Origin: Cytobacillus kochii
Lineage (GTDB): Bacteria > Bacillota > Bacilli > Bacillales > Cytobacillaceae
Length of the DNA stretch: 64,000 bases
Direction: 5' to 3'
Assembly: GCF_020171845.1 (NCBI RefSeq)
Contig: NZ_JAIVAM010000002.1
Location: 310,001 to 374,000, forward strand
Shown here: in pieces, positions 33,499 to 42,886 of the stretch
How positions within the stretch are numbered: position 1 is the first letter of the stretch
How the letters are laid out: every line of letters begins with the position of its first letter
The notes under the pieces: model-generated
What the model was told of the DNA's origin: nothing
Databases searched by the model: none
What the model saw: the letters and a program-made list of their open reading frames with translations, nothing else
Position numbers and translations under genes: made by a program

Positions 33499-35592
33499 TT
33501 ACTCTTTATCTTCCATTGCTTGTTTTAACAAGTCACCAAGGCTCGTACCGAATTGATCATTTTTAGCAGAGTATTTCTGAACAAGCTTTCTTTCTTCACG
33601 TTTATTGACTTTTTGTTTCTTATCTGCCGCTTTTTCAACCACATTACATTTGCGACATTGGAAGTAGGTGCCGGCTTTCCCGTTGTGAACTTCCATCTTT
33701 TTATGACATTGAGGACAACGACGATTAGAAAGCTTTGGATCTTTTCTTTTTCTGAAGTTACAATCAAGACTCGAACAAACGAGGATTTTTCCATCTTTCG
33801 TATTCCGTTCTTTTAAGAAAGAGCCGCATTCAGGACATTTCGATCCGGTTAAGTTATGGGCGCGGTAAGACTTATCACTTTTCTTTACTTCGGATACAAT
33901 TTGCTTCGTTTGTTGTCTAATTTTCTTTAGAAAGTCATCACGTTTTGCTTTTCCATGTGCGATTGCTTCAAGTTCTTTTTCCCATTTAGCTGTTAATGCT
34001 GGGGATGTTAATTCATCATTTACAAGATCCATTAACTGCTTTCCTTTTTGGGTGGAATGAAAGCGCCCGTTTTGTCTTTCCACTACTTCTGATGAGATAA
34101 GCCTTTCGATAATTTCGGCACGCGTTGCAGGTGTACCTAAACCGAATTTCTCCATCCCTTGTAACAGATCGGCTTCACTTAAGCGAGCAGGGGGCTCTGT
34201 TAATTTTTTTACCGTCTCGACTGTATGAACTTGCAGCTGTTTCCCTTGTTGTAACTGATTCAACGCAGTCTTTGAATTTTGTTCATTCGTAGATGAATGG
34301 AGCGTTTTAAACCCTAAGTCAATGATATGGGTTTCTTTAGCTACGAACGTTTCACCAGCTATATCTAACTTTAATAGTATACTCTCATATTGATATGGCG
34401 GATAAAATAAAGCAAGGAATCGCTTAGCAATGATATCAAATAATTTTTTCTCATCTGTTGATAAATCACTGAGATGTACTCTTTGTTCTGTTGGTATGAT
34501 AGCATGATGATCCGTCACTTTACTATTATTAAATACCTTTTTGGCAAGTACCTTACCCTTTTTCGCAAGCAAAGGTTTTACTTCTGTACTATAAGCACCA
34601 GCAATTGCCTCTAATCTTTCCATCATTGTACTTTCCATATCGCTTGTTAAATAACGAGAGTCTGTACGTGGATACGTTACGATTTTATGTTGTTCGTACA
34701 ATTTTTGCAGTACAGATGATGTTTTTTTAGCTGAGAAGCCGAATTTTTTATTGGCATCACGTTGTAGCTCAGTTAAATCATATGGAAGTGGTTGTGCTTC
34801 ACTTCTTTCTTTCCGAGTAATCGATTGCACTGTTGCTTTGGCTTTTGTTGTTTGTTTTTTAATCGTTTCAGCTTGATCACTATGAAAAATTCGTTTCTCA
34901 CCATTGTTTTCCCATTCTGTTTCTAATACGCCTACTTTTGCATGAATCATCCAATAATCCTGTGGGGTGAATTTCTGGATTTGCTTCTCACGATCCATAA
35001 TAAGGGAAAGCGTTGGAGTTTGCACTCTACCAGCAGAAAGAGGTTCTTGATACTTCGTTGTTAATGCACGTGAAATATTTAATCCAATGAGCCAATCTGC
35101 TTCAGCTCTGCAAACAGCAGAATCATATAAATTTAAAAAGTCTTTCCCTGGTTTAAGGTTTTTAAATCCTTGTTGTATTGCTCGATCGGTGACAGATGAG
35201 ATCCAGAGGCGGTGGATTGGCTTTTTCCATTTAATCTTCTCTAAAATCCATCTAGCAACTAACTCACCTTCACGCCCAGCATCAGTTGCGATAATAAAGT
35301 CTCCTACATCATTTCGCTTGGAAAGATGCTCGACCGTTTTAAATTGATGACTTGTTTGCTTCATTACCTTGATGCCCATCTTATCAGGAATAATTGGCAG
35401 GTCTTCTAGTTTCCATTGTTTGTATTTGCTATCGTAATGTTCGGGCATCTTGAGTTCTATTAAGTGACCAAGCGCCCAAGTAACAATATAATGCTTGCCT
35501 TCTATATAGTTTTTATGCGACTGATTGCATCCTAATACTCTGGCTATTTCTCTGCCGACACTTGGTTTTTCGGCTAATACTAATGATTTCAT
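33499..35592 (-). CDS. topB: DNA topoisomerase III (type IA)
   Basis: The 697-residue protein has an N-terminal Toprim domain (LVLAEKPSVGREIARVL, later ATDAGREGE) and the type IA core with active-site Tyr307 (IVTYPRTDSRY). The segment SAGRVQTPTL is present, and a C-terminal part carries two zinc-ribbon Cys4-like clusters (CPECGSFLKERN ... CSSLDCNFRKR and CPQCHKKMEVH ... CRKCN). It passes single strands to decatenate DNA. The protein is about 30 residues shorter than B. subtilis TopB. It is transcribed away from the hutH leader. Confidence 0.95.
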   Translation of the reverse strand: MKSLVLAEKPSVGREIARVLGCNQSHKNYIEGKHYIVTWALGHLIELKMPEHYDSKYKQWKLEDLPIIPDKMGIKVMKQTSHQFKTVEHLSKRNDVGDFIIATDAGREGELVARWILEKIKWKKPIHRLWISSVTDRAIQQGFKNLKPGKDFLNLYDSAVCRAEADWLIGLNISRALTTKYQEPLSAGRVQTPTLSLIMDREKQIQKFTPQDYWMIHAKVGVLETEWENNGEKRIFHSDQAETIKKQTTKAKATVQSITRKERSEAQPLPYDLTELQRDANKKFGFSAKKTSSVLQKLYEQHKIVTYPRTDSRYLTSDMESTMMERLEAIAGAYSTEVKPLLAKKGKVLAKKVFNNSKVTDHHAIIPTEQRVHLSDLSTDEKKLFDIIAKRFLALFYPPYQYESILLKLDIAGETFVAKETHIIDLGFKTLHSSTNEQNSKTALNQLQQGKQLQVHTVETVKKLTEPPARLSEADLLQGMEKFGLGTPATRAEIIERLISSEVVERQNGRFHSTQKGKQLMDLVNDELTSPALTAKWEKELEAIAHGKAKRDDFLKKIRQQTKQIVSEVKKSDKSYRAHNLTGSKCPECGSFLKERNTKDGKILVCSSLDCNFRKRKDPKLSNRRCPQCHKKMEVHNGKAGTYFQCRKCNVVEKAADKKQKVNKREERKLVQKYSAKNDQFGTSLGDLLKQAMEDKE

Positions 35593-35734
35593 ATTTTCTC
35601 CCTTCCAAAAAAAACAATCTCCTAAACTAAAGGGTCGTTAATTATTATAGCGGAAAATGGAATGAATTTATATGGGTTGCTCTATTGCTTTATTTGGCTA
35701 ACATGGTAATCAGGTAGAATATGGTAAAAATCAA

Positions 35735-35762
35735 TTGACATGAATAAGTACCGCTTTATAAT
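35735..35762 (+). promoter_or_regulatory. Consensus sigma-A promoter upstream of hutH
   Basis: TTGACA (35735-35740) and TATAAT (35757-35762) with a 16-base spacer, both perfect. It points toward hutH and precedes a leader with a small reading frame and a terminator. Confidence 0.75.
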
Positions 35763-35796
35763 ATAGATATAAGACAGATTAAATAGGTGACGTATC

Positions 35797-35883
35797 ATGA
35801 GCGTAAATAAAAATGTATTTTTTTTAATAAAAAGACCCAAGTATCATTTCGGTGATACTCGGGTCTTTTCTTTATTTTGCTAA
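35797..35883 (+). CDS. Possible 28-codon leader peptide overlapping the hutH attenuator
   Basis: An ATG at 35797 with AGGTGA six bases upstream opens a 28-codon frame (MSVNKNVFFLIKRPKY... ) that runs through the whole terminator hairpin at 35832-35865 and stops 20 bases before hutH. Ribosomes on it would disturb the hairpin. It contains one His codon, so classical His-codon counting is unlikely. It may be fortuitous, but promoter, RBS, frame and hairpin line up. Confidence 0.35.
   Translation: MSVNKNVFFLIKRPKYHFGDTRVFSLFC
35832..35872 (+). terminator. Terminator-like hairpin in the hutH leader (candidate attenuator)
   Basis: AGACCCAAGTATCA (35832-35845) pairs with TGATACTCGGGTCT (13 of 14), followed by TTTCTTTATTTT. 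It lies between the consensus promoter at 35735 and hutH at 35904, so read-through control is expected. In B. subtilis the hut operon has a HutP-controlled terminator before hutH; no hutP is in this window. Confidence 0.7.
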
Positions 35884-35903
35884 TGTGATAAGGAGGTAAT
35901 AAG

Positions 35904-37391
35904 ATGATTGAATTAACAGGGGAACATCTGACAATAGAGCAAGTGAAAGCGGTTGTCTTTCATGGGGAAGAAGTTAAAATTGCCCGTAAGAGTATAGAAA
36001 ATGTAGAAAGAAGTCATATGGCTGTAAAGAGAATCGTTGCGGAAGGAAAAACGGTATATGGGATTACGACTGGTTTCGGTAAGTTTAGTGATGTTCATAT
36101 TGATCGCAAACATGTAGAGGAGTTGCAGATCCATTTAATACGCTCTCATGCATGTGGAGTGGGTGAGGCGTTCTCAGAGGAGGTCTCGCGGGCAATGTTA
36201 TTGTTAAGGGCTAATGCGCTCATAAAAGGGCATTCAGGGGTTCGTCTTGCATTAATTAATAGACTACTTACTTACCTTAATCAACGAATTCATCCCGTCG
36301 TTCCTCAGCAAGGATCCTTAGGTGCAAGTGGTGATTTAGCACCACTATCCCATTTAGCACTTACACTAGTTGGTGAAGGTGAAGTCTTTTTCAATGGACA
36401 AAAACAAAAGAGCGCAGAAGTACTACAGGCATGTGATCTTACTTCGCTGACTTTAGAAGCAAAAGAAGGTCTTGCGTTGATTAACGGTACGCAAGCTATG
36501 ACCGCTCAAGGAGTTATCGCCTATATTGAAGCAGAAAACTTAGCTTTTGAAAGCGAAAAGATTGCAGCTATATCGGTAGAAGCATTAAATGGGATAATCG
36601 ATGCATTTGATCATCAAGTACATGAAGCTCGTGGTTATCCTGAACAAATCGCAACAGCAAAACGAATGAGGTCATACTTAAGTGGTAGTAAGTTAACTAC
36701 TGTTCAAGGAGAAATGAGGGTCCAGGATGCCTACTCTATAAGATGTATTCCGCAAGTGCACGGGGCTACTTGGCAAGCACTTAACTATGTGAAAGAAAAG
36801 CTCGAAATTGAAATGAATGCTGCAACAGATAACCCTTTAATCTTTGATGATGGAGAAAAAGTAATTTCAGGCGGGAATTTTCATGGTCAACCCATTGCGT
36901 TAGCTATGGATTTTTTGAAAATTGCCGTTGCTGAGTTAGCGAATATATCTGAAAGAAGAATAGAAAGGTTAGTTAATCCACAACTCAATCAATTGCCCGC
37001 TTTTCTTAGCCCAGAACCGGGGCTGCAATCAGGTGCCATGATTATGCAATATTGTGCAGCTTCACTCGTGTCAGAGAACAAAACACTTGCTCATCCTGCT
37101 AGTGTTGATTCTATTCCTTCTTCTGCTAATCAAGAGGATCATGTAAGTATGGGAACAATTGGTGCAAGGCATGCCTATCAAATCATAAAAAATGTAAATA
37201 AAGTGATCGCAATTGAATTGATTTGTGCTATGCAAGCGGCTGAATTTAAGGGAATAGATAAAATGGCTAATCATACCCGCTCACTATATGAACAAGGGCG
37301 AACCATTGTACCAACAATTAACCAGGATCGTATTTTTTCTAACGATATCGAAAAGTGCACGGAGTGGATTAAAAGTAAAGCTTATCATTAA
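35904..37391 (+). CDS. hutH: Histidine ammonia-lyase
   Basis: The 495-residue enzyme belongs to the aromatic amino acid lyase family. The Ala141-Ser142-Gly143 triad in [17 protein letters not shown] cyclises to the MIO electrophile. The active-site Tyr loop ([14 protein letters not shown]) and the C-terminal [13 protein letters not shown] are present. It deaminates histidine to urocanate, the first step of histidine use. AAGGAGGT precedes the ATG. hutU, hutI, hutG and hutM are not adjacent, so the gene is isolated. Other MIO enzymes (tyrosine or phenylalanine lyase) are possible but less likely. Confidence 0.9.
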   Translation: MIELTGEHLTIEQVKAVVFHGEEVKIARKSIENVERSHMAVKRIVAEGKTVYGITTGFGKFSDVHIDRKHVEELQIHLIRSHACGVGEAFSEEVSRAMLLLRANALIKGHSGVRLALINRLLTYLNQRIHPVVPQQGSLGASGDLAPLSHLALTLVGEGEVFFNGQKQKSAEVLQACDLTSLTLEAKEGLALINGTQAMTAQGVIAYIEAENLAFESEKIAAISVEALNGIIDAFDHQVHEARGYPEQIATAKRMRSYLSGSKLTTVQGEMRVQDAYSIRCIPQVHGATWQALNYVKEKLEIEMNAATDNPLIFDDGEKVISGGNFHGQPIALAMDFLKIAVAELANISERRIERLVNPQLNQLPAFLSPEPGLQSGAMIMQYCAASLVSENKTLAHPASVDSIPSSANQEDHVSMGTIGARHAYQIIKNVNKVIAIELICAMQAAEFKGIDKMANHTRSLYEQGRTIVPTINQDRIFSNDIEKCTEWIKSKAYH

Positions 37392-37406
37392 CTTTTTTTA
37401 TTAAAA

Positions 37407-37433
37407 AGGCTGTAATCCCTAAGGTTACAGCCT
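37407..37433. terminator. Terminator between hutH and a small minus-strand gene
   Basis: A 9-bp stem (AGGCTGTAA / TTACAGCCT). The A-run before it and the AATAAAAAT after it suit both strands; the T-rich tail is best on the minus strand. Confidence 0.6.
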
Positions 37434-37443
37434 AATAAAAATA

Positions 37444-37605
37444 TTAACGGTTTTCACTTTGTTCAATGCGATTTTTAAAGGCTTCTTGAACGACTAAAAA
37501 CTCCTCGTCTTCTTGCGCTTCAGTTGATTTTTCTTTTTGATATTGTTCATTAAACGCACCTGGATGCTGTTTGTTCTTATGATTAAAATGTTTACCTCTT
37601 GACAT
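37444..37605 (-). CDS. Small hydrophilic protein of unknown function
   Basis: The 53-codon frame has the ribosome binding site GAAAGGAGC before its ATG and a terminator 11 bases after its stop. The product starts MSRGKHFNHKNKQHPGAF, is basic at the N-terminus and acidic in the middle (EAQEDEEFLVVQEAF), and has no membrane segment. The style recalls the small YfhD/YfhE-like or minor spore proteins of Bacillus, but I cannot name a family. Confidence 0.65.
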   Translation of the reverse strand: MSRGKHFNHKNKQHPGAFNEQYQKEKSTEAQEDEEFLVVQEAFKNRIEQSENR

Positions 37606-37700
37606 AGTGAATCGCTCCTTTCTATTTTATATTTCCCTTCATTCGTTAGGGATATGTAACTGCATGGAGTATAATAAGATGAAGGTGAGGTGTTCATTTA

Positions 37701-38078
37701 ATGGATTTATTCTCAATTTTAGCAGAAGAGAAAATCAAACAAGCGCAAAGACAGGGAGAGTTTGCTCATTTAAAAGGGCATGGTAAGCCATTACCGAAAG
37801 ATGAACTAAGTGGGGTACCAGAATCTCTAAGAATGTCTTATAAAATAATGAAAAATGCAGGATATACAACAAAAGAAATCGATCTTAGGAAAGAGATGCT
37901 AACAATTGAACAATTAATTGCAAGTTGTGAGAATGAAGAGAAAGAAGGAGAACTAAAAAAAGAGCTGAATGAAAAGAGGTTAAAATTCCAATCTTTGTTA
38001 TCAGAAAGAAAAGTGGCAACAAACACACAAATTTTCAAAAATTATGAACAGAAAATCGAAAACAAGCTTTTTAAATAA
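37701..38078 (+). CDS. DnaJ-homologue C28-type (DUF1992) domain protein
   Basis: The 125-residue protein has the DUF1992 start signature: ILAEEKIKQAQRQGEFAHLK followed by GHGKPLPKDELSGVPESLRM. A coiled-coil-like charged second half follows. This domain is the conserved part of DNAJC28 in eukaryotes; bacterial versions lack the J domain and have no known role. AGGTGAGG precedes the ATG. The stop codon overlaps the left arm of a strong terminator. Confidence 0.8.
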   Translation: MDLFSILAEEKIKQAQRQGEFAHLKGHGKPLPKDELSGVPESLRMSYKIMKNAGYTTKEIDLRKEMLTIEQLIASCENEEKEGELKKELNEKRLKFQSLLSERKVATNTQIFKNYEQKIENKLFK

Positions 38079-38121
38079 CCATACAAAATGATGCTATTCA
38101 TTCATTTTTGTGTGGTTTTTT
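38078..38121 (+). terminator. Terminator of the DUF1992 gene
   Basis: An 11-bp stem (ACCATACAAAA 38078-38088 / TTTTGTGTGGT 38106-38116) is followed by a T-run. Confidence 0.65.
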
Positions 38122-38174
38122 TATGTATATAAACACAAAAAGACAAATAGGATAAAAGACCTTATTAAGATGCT

Positions 38175-38200
38175 TCAATTACATAGAAATATGTCGAAAT
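38175..38200 (+). promoter_or_regulatory. Candidate sigma-D (flagellar) promoter before motA
   Basis: TCAA, a 14-base spacer, then GTCGAAAT. This resembles the sigma-D pattern TAAA - N14-16 - GCCGATAT, and position and gene function fit. Two mismatches in the -10 box keep confidence low. Confidence 0.35.
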
Positions 38201-38283
38201 AAAACAAAGAAACCAGTATCTGATAAAAAAGTAATGAGTAAAAAGTTTTGAAGTAAGTATTTTTTGAAGTAGGTGTGATAAGG

Positions 38284-39072
38284 ATGGATAAAACAACTTG
38301 GATAGGTGTCATATTAGGAATTATTGCAGTTGTGTTAGGTATGTTTCTAAAAGGAGTAGGACTGGGTGTATTAGTAAATCCGGCTGCCGTTATGATTATT
38401 ATCGTTGGGACAGTAGCGTCTGTTTTAATCGCTTTTCCAGTCTCTGAAGTGAAAAGAATACCTAAAATAATGGGCGTAATATTCAAAGAAAGAGAGACAT
38501 TACCGATGTCTCAAATCATTAGCCAATTTGCTGATTGGGCTCAGCTTGCACGTAAAGAGGGGTTGTTATCATTAGAAGTAAGAATAAATGAAATCAATGA
38601 TCCCTTTTTGAAGAATGGTTTATCACTTGCAGTGGATGGACAGAGTGCCGATTATATTAGAGACGTATTAAATGAAGAAATTGATGCAATGGAAGAGCGC
38701 CATCAATCGGCAGCGCAAATATTTTCTCAAGCAGGAACATATGCCCCCTCACTAGGTGTATTAGGTGCAGTAATTGGATTAATTGCGGCATTAGGAAATA
38801 TGAGCGATATTAACGCATTAGGTGAAGCAATAAGTGCTGCATTTGTGGCTACGATGTTAGGTATCTTTACGGGATATGTATTGTGGCATCCATTTGCAAA
38901 TAAGTTAAAGAGGAAATCTAAAATAGAAGCTAAACATAAGAGGATGATGATAGAGGGGATTTTATCTATTTTGGAGGGAGAATCTCCACGTGTAATTGAG
39001 CAAAAACTATCTTCCTATTTACCAGGAAAAGAAAGAAAAGAATTTATAGAAGAAGGAAGCATAGAATCATGA
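38284..39072 (+). CDS. motA: MotA, flagellar motor stator subunit
   Basis: The 262-residue protein has four transmembrane helices. The sequence follows B. subtilis MotA closely (MDKTTWIGVILGIIAVVLGM, then NPAAVMIIIVGTVASVLIAF, then AGTYAPSLGVLGAVIGLIAAL and FTGYVLWHPFANKLKRKS). It forms the proton channel with MotB and drives the rotor. The ATG at 38284 has AGGTG at 8 bases; a GTG three codons earlier is rejected. Its stop overlaps the motB ATG (ATGA). Confidence 0.93.
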   Translation: MDKTTWIGVILGIIAVVLGMFLKGVGLGVLVNPAAVMIIIVGTVASVLIAFPVSEVKRIPKIMGVIFKERETLPMSQIISQFADWAQLARKEGLLSLEVRINEINDPFLKNGLSLAVDGQSADYIRDVLNEEIDAMEERHQSAAQIFSQAGTYAPSLGVLGAVIGLIAALGNMSDINALGEAISAAFVATMLGIFTGYVLWHPFANKLKRKSKIEAKHKRMMIEGILSILEGESPRVIEQKLSSYLPGKERKEFIEEGSIES

Positions 39073-39836
39073 CTAGAAGGAAGAAGAAGAGTCACGAAGA
39101 TGAGCATGTTGATGAATCCTGGTTACTGCCTTATGCGGATTTACTTACATTATTAGTTGCTTTATTTATCGTCTTATTTGCTTCTAGTGCAATCGATGTT
39201 CAAAAGTTTCAAAAAATGTCCACAGCGTTTAATGAGGTTTTTTCTGGAGGTAATGGTGTAATTGATTTTCCTAGCCCAATGCCAGAAGGAAGTATGGCCC
39301 CTCAAAAAAAAGAAAGTGTGTCAGCTAGTCAACTGTCTGGTCTTTCTGATGAGGAACAAGATACTGAGGAACTTAAAAAATTAAAAGCCAAAGTTGATCA
39401 CTATATTATCAGTAATGATATTACTGATAAGTTTGAAACGGAGCTTACAACTGAAGGACTGCTTGTGACGATTCGAGATAATGTATTATTCTCTTCAGGT
39501 AGTGCAGAAGTAAGAGCTAGAGATATACAAACAGCAGAAGAAATCTCTGAACTACTTGTGATGAATCCTCCAAGAAATATTATTATTAGCGGACATACAG
39601 ATAATGTACCGATACGGAATGCTAATTTTGAGTCAAACTGGGAACTCAGTGTAATGAGAGCTGTCAATTTCATGAAAGTCCTTTTACATAATCCAGAACT
39701 TAATCCTGAATGGTTTAGCGCCAAAGGTTTTGGTGAATATAAACCTAAAGAATCGAATGATACGGTTACGGGAAGAGAAAGAAATCGTAGAGTAGAAATT
39801 TTAATACTTCCGAGAGAATTGACAACCAACAGATAA
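39069..39836 (+). CDS. motB: MotB, flagellar motor stator subunit
   Basis: The 255-residue protein has a basic N-terminus, a single transmembrane helix carrying the proton-binding Asp24 (YADLLTLLVALFIVLFASS) and a C-terminal OmpA-type peptidoglycan-binding domain (ISGHTDNVPIRNANFESNWE, then GRERNRRVEI). It anchors the stator to the wall. It is translationally coupled to motA and ends at a terminator whose left arm overlaps the stop. Confidence 0.95.
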   Translation: MTRRKKKSHEDEHVDESWLLPYADLLTLLVALFIVLFASSAIDVQKFQKMSTAFNEVFSGGNGVIDFPSPMPEGSMAPQKKESVSASQLSGLSDEEQDTEELKKLKAKVDHYIISNDITDKFETELTTEGLLVTIRDNVLFSSGSAEVRARDIQTAEEISELLVMNPPRNIIISGHTDNVPIRNANFESNWELSVMRAVNFMKVLLHNPELNPEWFSAKGFGEYKPKESNDTVTGRERNRRVEILILPRELTTNR

Positions 39837-39862
39837 ACTTCGAAAGAGTTTATCTGTTTTTT
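39830..39862 (+). terminator. Terminator of motAB
   Basis: A 10-bp stem (CAGATAAACT / AGTTTATCTG, 39830-39855) is followed by seven T. Confidence 0.75.
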
Positions 39863-39892
39863 TATGTAAAACCCCATGAATATAATTAGAAT

Positions 39893-39922
39893 TTGCAGAA
39901 ATATCAAACTATTGTTTATAAT
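39893..39922 (+). promoter_or_regulatory. Promoter of psuK-psuG
   Basis: TTGCAG (39893-39898), an 18-base spacer and TATAAT (39917-39922), just before the TTG start of psuK. Confidence 0.5.
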
Positions 39923-39952
39923 ATAGACAAATGTTTTAAGGAGGGGGAGCCA

Positions 39953-41047
39953 TTGAATGAAAAAGAGCAGCAAATTTTAAATTCCATAAAAGATAATCCT
40001 TATATTTCACAGTCTGAGCTAGCAGACAGCTTAAGCATTTCTCGTTCTACCGTTGCAGGCTATATTTCCTCTCTTACAAAAAATGGCTATATATTAGGTA
40101 GGGCTTATATTTTACCAAAGCAACCATCTATTTTATGTGTGGGCGCTGCCAATATTGATAGAAAATTGCAAGCTGTGGACAGCTTAGATGAAGGGACATC
40201 GAATCCTGCGAAAACTGAACAATCAGGAGGAGGGGTAGCAAGGAATATCGCGGAGAATTTGGCTAGACTTGAAATGTCCGTTTCTTTATTATCTGTTATC
40301 GGTGAAGATCACGAAGGTACATGGTTGTTTGATCGCCTAAAGCCACTAGTAGATACAACACCATCGATTATTATACCTACTTGCCGAACAGGAACTTATA
40401 CAGCAGTGTTGGATAAAAAGGGAGAAATGAGAATAGCATTATCTGATATGGGAATTAACGATATCCTCGATATGGAGATAATCGAATCACGATGGGGGTA
40501 TTTTACTTCGGCTAAAATGGTTGTTCTAGATACAAATTTCCCAAGTGTTATATTGACAAGAGTAATAGAAAAATGTAAACAATTCAACACACCATTATGT
40601 ATTACGACAGTATCTACAGCGAAAATAAAAAGACTCCCTGCTCAACTATTAGGTGTGAGTTTTCTTATTGCCAATAAAGATGAGGCAAGTTTGCTTTCTG
40701 GAGTAAAACTTACAAGTGAAGGAGATTACTTTAAAGCATGTGAAATCATTTTAGCAAAGGGTGTAGAAAGAGTGATAATAACGAGAGGGGAAAAGGGCCT
40801 TGTTTTCGCCACACAAGATGGAGAGGCAGGAGCTATTATGCCCCCTTTTGTTCAGGTCGTTGATGTAACAGGTGCTGGAGATGCCTTAGCATCAGGAATT
40901 ATTTATGCACATCATAAAGGCATGCATATAGAAGATGCTTGTAAAATAGGAATAATCTGTGCAAGTGTAACGCTTACAAGTAAGGAAACGGTTCATCCAC
41001 AATTAAGCCAAAAGAAACTACAACATGCCTTTCAAGAATATTTTTAG
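39953..41047 (+). CDS. psuK: PfkB-family sugar kinase with N-terminal helix-turn-helix, probable pseudouridine kinase
   Basis: The 364-residue protein has an N-terminal winged HTH (residues 1-55: [20 protein letters not shown]) fused to a PfkB/ribokinase domain. The kinase has the N-terminal [28 protein letters not shown] and the C-terminal anion-hole signature [16 protein letters not shown]. With psuG next door it should phosphorylate pseudouridine to its 5'-phosphate. The HTH fusion suggests self-regulation. The start is TTG 39953, eight bases after AAGGAGG. psuG follows after 14 bases. Confidence 0.85.
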   Translation: MNEKEQQILNSIKDNPYISQSELADSLSISRSTVAGYISSLTKNGYILGRAYILPKQPSILCVGAANIDRKLQAVDSLDEGTSNPAKTEQSGGGVARNIAENLARLEMSVSLLSVIGEDHEGTWLFDRLKPLVDTTPSIIIPTCRTGTYTAVLDKKGEMRIALSDMGINDILDMEIIESRWGYFTSAKMVVLDTNFPSVILTRVIEKCKQFNTPLCITTVSTAKIKRLPAQLLGVSFLIANKDEASLLSGVKLTSEGDYFKACEIILAKGVERVIITRGEKGLVFATQDGEAGAIMPPFVQVVDVTGAGDALASGIIYAHHKGMHIEDACKIGIICASVTLTSKETVHPQLSQKKLQHAFQEYF

Positions 41048-41061
41048 AGGAGTTGTTACAA

Positions 41062-41967
41062 ATGAGAAAAGATTGGTTAGATTACTCTGATGAGGTGATC
41101 GAAGCAAAAAAACAGTTAAAACCAATTGTCGCACTCGAATCAACAATCATCTCTCACGGTATGCCTTACCCTCAAAATGTGCAAACAGCCAAAGAAGTTG
41201 AAATGATTATCAGGCAGAATGGGGCAATCCCAGCAACCATTGCTATTATAGAAGGTAGAATTAAAATTGGGCTATCAGACGCAGAACTTGAACTACTTGC
41301 AACGAACGATTCAATTATGAAAGTTAGCAGAAGAGATTTTCCCTATGTCATTGCAGCGAAGAAACATGGAGCGACAACTGTTGCTGCCACGATGATTTGT
41401 GCAGAACTAGCAGGGATTGAAGTATTTGTAACAGGGGGTATTGGAGGTGTGCACAGAGGGGCAAGTGAAACAATGGATATATCAGCCGATTTGCAGGAAT
41501 TAGCAAAGACAAATGTCGCTGTCGTTTGTGCCGGTGCTAAATCGATCCTCGATATTAAATTAACAGCTGAATATTTAGAAACATATGGTGTCCCAATCAT
41601 CGGCTACCGTACAGATAAGATACCCGCTTTTTATACGAGAAAGAGCCCGTATAATGTTACTATTCGTGTGGATGAGATAAAAGAAATTGTTGAAATGATG
41701 AAGGTAAAGTGGGGACTAGGCTTAAATGGAGGGCTAGTTATTGCTAATCCGATACCAGAAGCGGATGCTATGAATGAATTGGAAATGAATGAGATGATTG
41801 ATCAAGCTCTTGTTCACGCAGAAGAAGAAGGTATCTCAGGGAAAGAGATCACACCATTTCTCTTATCTATGATTAAAGAATTAACCGGTGGTAAAAGCTT
41901 GGCTGCCAATATTGCATTAGTTAAGCATAATGCTGAAATTGGGGCAAAACTTGCTATGCAATTATAA
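41062..41967 (+). CDS. psuG: Pseudouridine-5'-phosphate glycosidase
   Basis: The 301-residue protein matches the PsuG (indigoidine synthase A-like) family. Landmarks are [18 protein letters not shown], then [22 protein letters not shown] and [20 protein letters not shown] with the catalytic Lys, and [14 protein letters not shown]. It splits pseudouridine 5'-phosphate to uracil and ribose 5-phosphate in nucleoside salvage. ATG 41062 follows AGAGGAG. It is in an operon with psuK. Confidence 0.95.
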   Translation: MRKDWLDYSDEVIEAKKQLKPIVALESTIISHGMPYPQNVQTAKEVEMIIRQNGAIPATIAIIEGRIKIGLSDAELELLATNDSIMKVSRRDFPYVIAAKKHGATTVAATMICAELAGIEVFVTGGIGGVHRGASETMDISADLQELAKTNVAVVCAGAKSILDIKLTAEYLETYGVPIIGYRTDKIPAFYTRKSPYNVTIRVDEIKEIVEMMKVKWGLGLNGGLVIANPIPEADAMNELEMNEMIDQALVHAEEEGISGKEITPFLLSMIKELTGGKSLAANIALVKHNAEIGAKLAMQL

Positions 41968-42006
41968 ATCAAGATATAAAGTATCTAATTTTAAAAATCA
42001 AAGAGG

Positions 42007-42060
42007 AAACTGAACATCAATCAAACTTTTAAAGGGAGGAATTGAAGTTCAGTTTTTTCA
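42007..42060 (+). terminator. Terminator of psuK-psuG
   Basis: AAACTGAAC-A-TCAAT pairs with ATTGA-A-GTTCAGTTT, followed by TTTTC. Downstream, 42061-42284 holds the sinI leader. A TGTCGTT at 42127-42133 is one change from the Spo0A box TGTCGAA. Confidence 0.6.
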
Positions 42061-42284
42061 TTTATGGGTAGTTTTCAACTTAAAAGTTCCGATTTATTCC
42101 TCTATTCTACAAGTTTCATTATACTCTTGTCGTTTTTTGATTGAAAATGAAGAAAAAAATTAGCAGATTTTAGAATGAACAAGTAGTAAAATGTAAATAT
42201 CTACAATAGTCTGAAAATAAAGCGGGGTTTATTGCAAAATAGGACTAATTGAGAATATGCTTCAAGTCTAAAGGGGGATTTAAT

Positions 42285-42410
42285 TTGGAAAGGTCTTTAG
42301 TTATAGAAACACTAGATGAAGAATGGCTTGCCCTTATTGAAGAAGCAAAACAATTAGGTTTGAATAAAGAAGAGGTGAGAATTTTTCTACAAGCTAAAGA
42401 AGAGGATTAA
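42285..42410 (+). CDS. sinI: SinI-like anti-repressor
   Basis: A TTG codon eight bases after AAGGGGGAT opens a 41-residue frame. Its core (LDEEWLALIEEAKQLGLNKE, then EVRIFLQAKE) matches the SinI/SinR dimerisation helix pair (LDQEWVELMVEAKEANISPE in B. subtilis, by memory). SinI binds SinR and releases biofilm and matrix genes. It is small enough to be missed by automated calling. It faces sinR across a shared hairpin; in B. subtilis the two lie in tandem. Confidence 0.85.
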   Translation: MERSLVIETLDEEWLALIEEAKQLGLNKEEVRIFLQAKEED

Positions 42411-42484
42411 CATGACGTCGAGGCCTCCGAATTAATGAGCTTACGATTATGGTTAAAATAGAACAAAAAAATATAAAAAGAAAA

Positions 42485-42519
42485 AAACCTCCGATAATCG
42501 CGAAGATTATCGGAGGTTT
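42485..42519. terminator. Terminator between sinI and sinR
   Basis: A perfect 15-bp stem (AAACCTCCGATAATC 42485-42499 / GATTATCGGAGGTTT 42505-42519). The long A-run on its left gives a T-run on the minus strand, so it ends sinR transcripts, and probably sinI ones too. Confidence 0.8.
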
Positions 42520-42565
42520 CATTCATATCTCTTTTTATCTTTATAGATTCGTTTGTAAGCTTGTC

Positions 42566-42886
42566 TTATTTATTTCTAGTCTTCCACTTATTAAAGTCGA
42601 GAAACTCCCGAAATTCTTCTTTTGAAACCCCAGATTCCATCGCTTCTTTGACTATATTTATCCAATCAGTATCTAATTCTTCTTTATTAATTTGATCATG
42701 GATAAGGTGATCAACAGGTACATTGAGTACAGCTGCGATTTTTTCGAGGAATTGAATGGAAGGGTTCGTTTGTAAATTTCTCTCCAATGAGCTTAAGTAG
42801 GATTTTGCTACTCCTGCTTGATCTGCAAGCTCTGATAAAGACATTTTTTTCTCTTGTCTTAATGCTTTGACTCGATTACCAATCAT
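42566..42886 (-). CDS. sinR: SinR-like transcriptional repressor
   Basis: The 106-residue protein has an N-terminal XRE-type HTH (MIGNRVKALRQEKKMSLSEL, then GVAKSYLSSLERNLQTNPS) and a C-terminal SinI/SinR dimerisation domain (LDTDWINIVKEAMESGVSKE). Both parts match SinR, the master repressor of biofilm matrix genes. The start at 42886 follows AGGGTG by six bases; longer in-frame starts up to 42925 would add residues absent in the family. Upstream, GTTCTAAAAGAA (43070-43081) resembles the SinR site GTTCTYT with weak dyad symmetry. Confidence 0.9.
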   Translation of the reverse strand: MIGNRVKALRQEKKMSLSELADQAGVAKSYLSSLERNLQTNPSIQFLEKIAAVLNVPVDHLIHDQINKEELDTDWINIVKEAMESGVSKEEFREFLDFNKWKTRNK

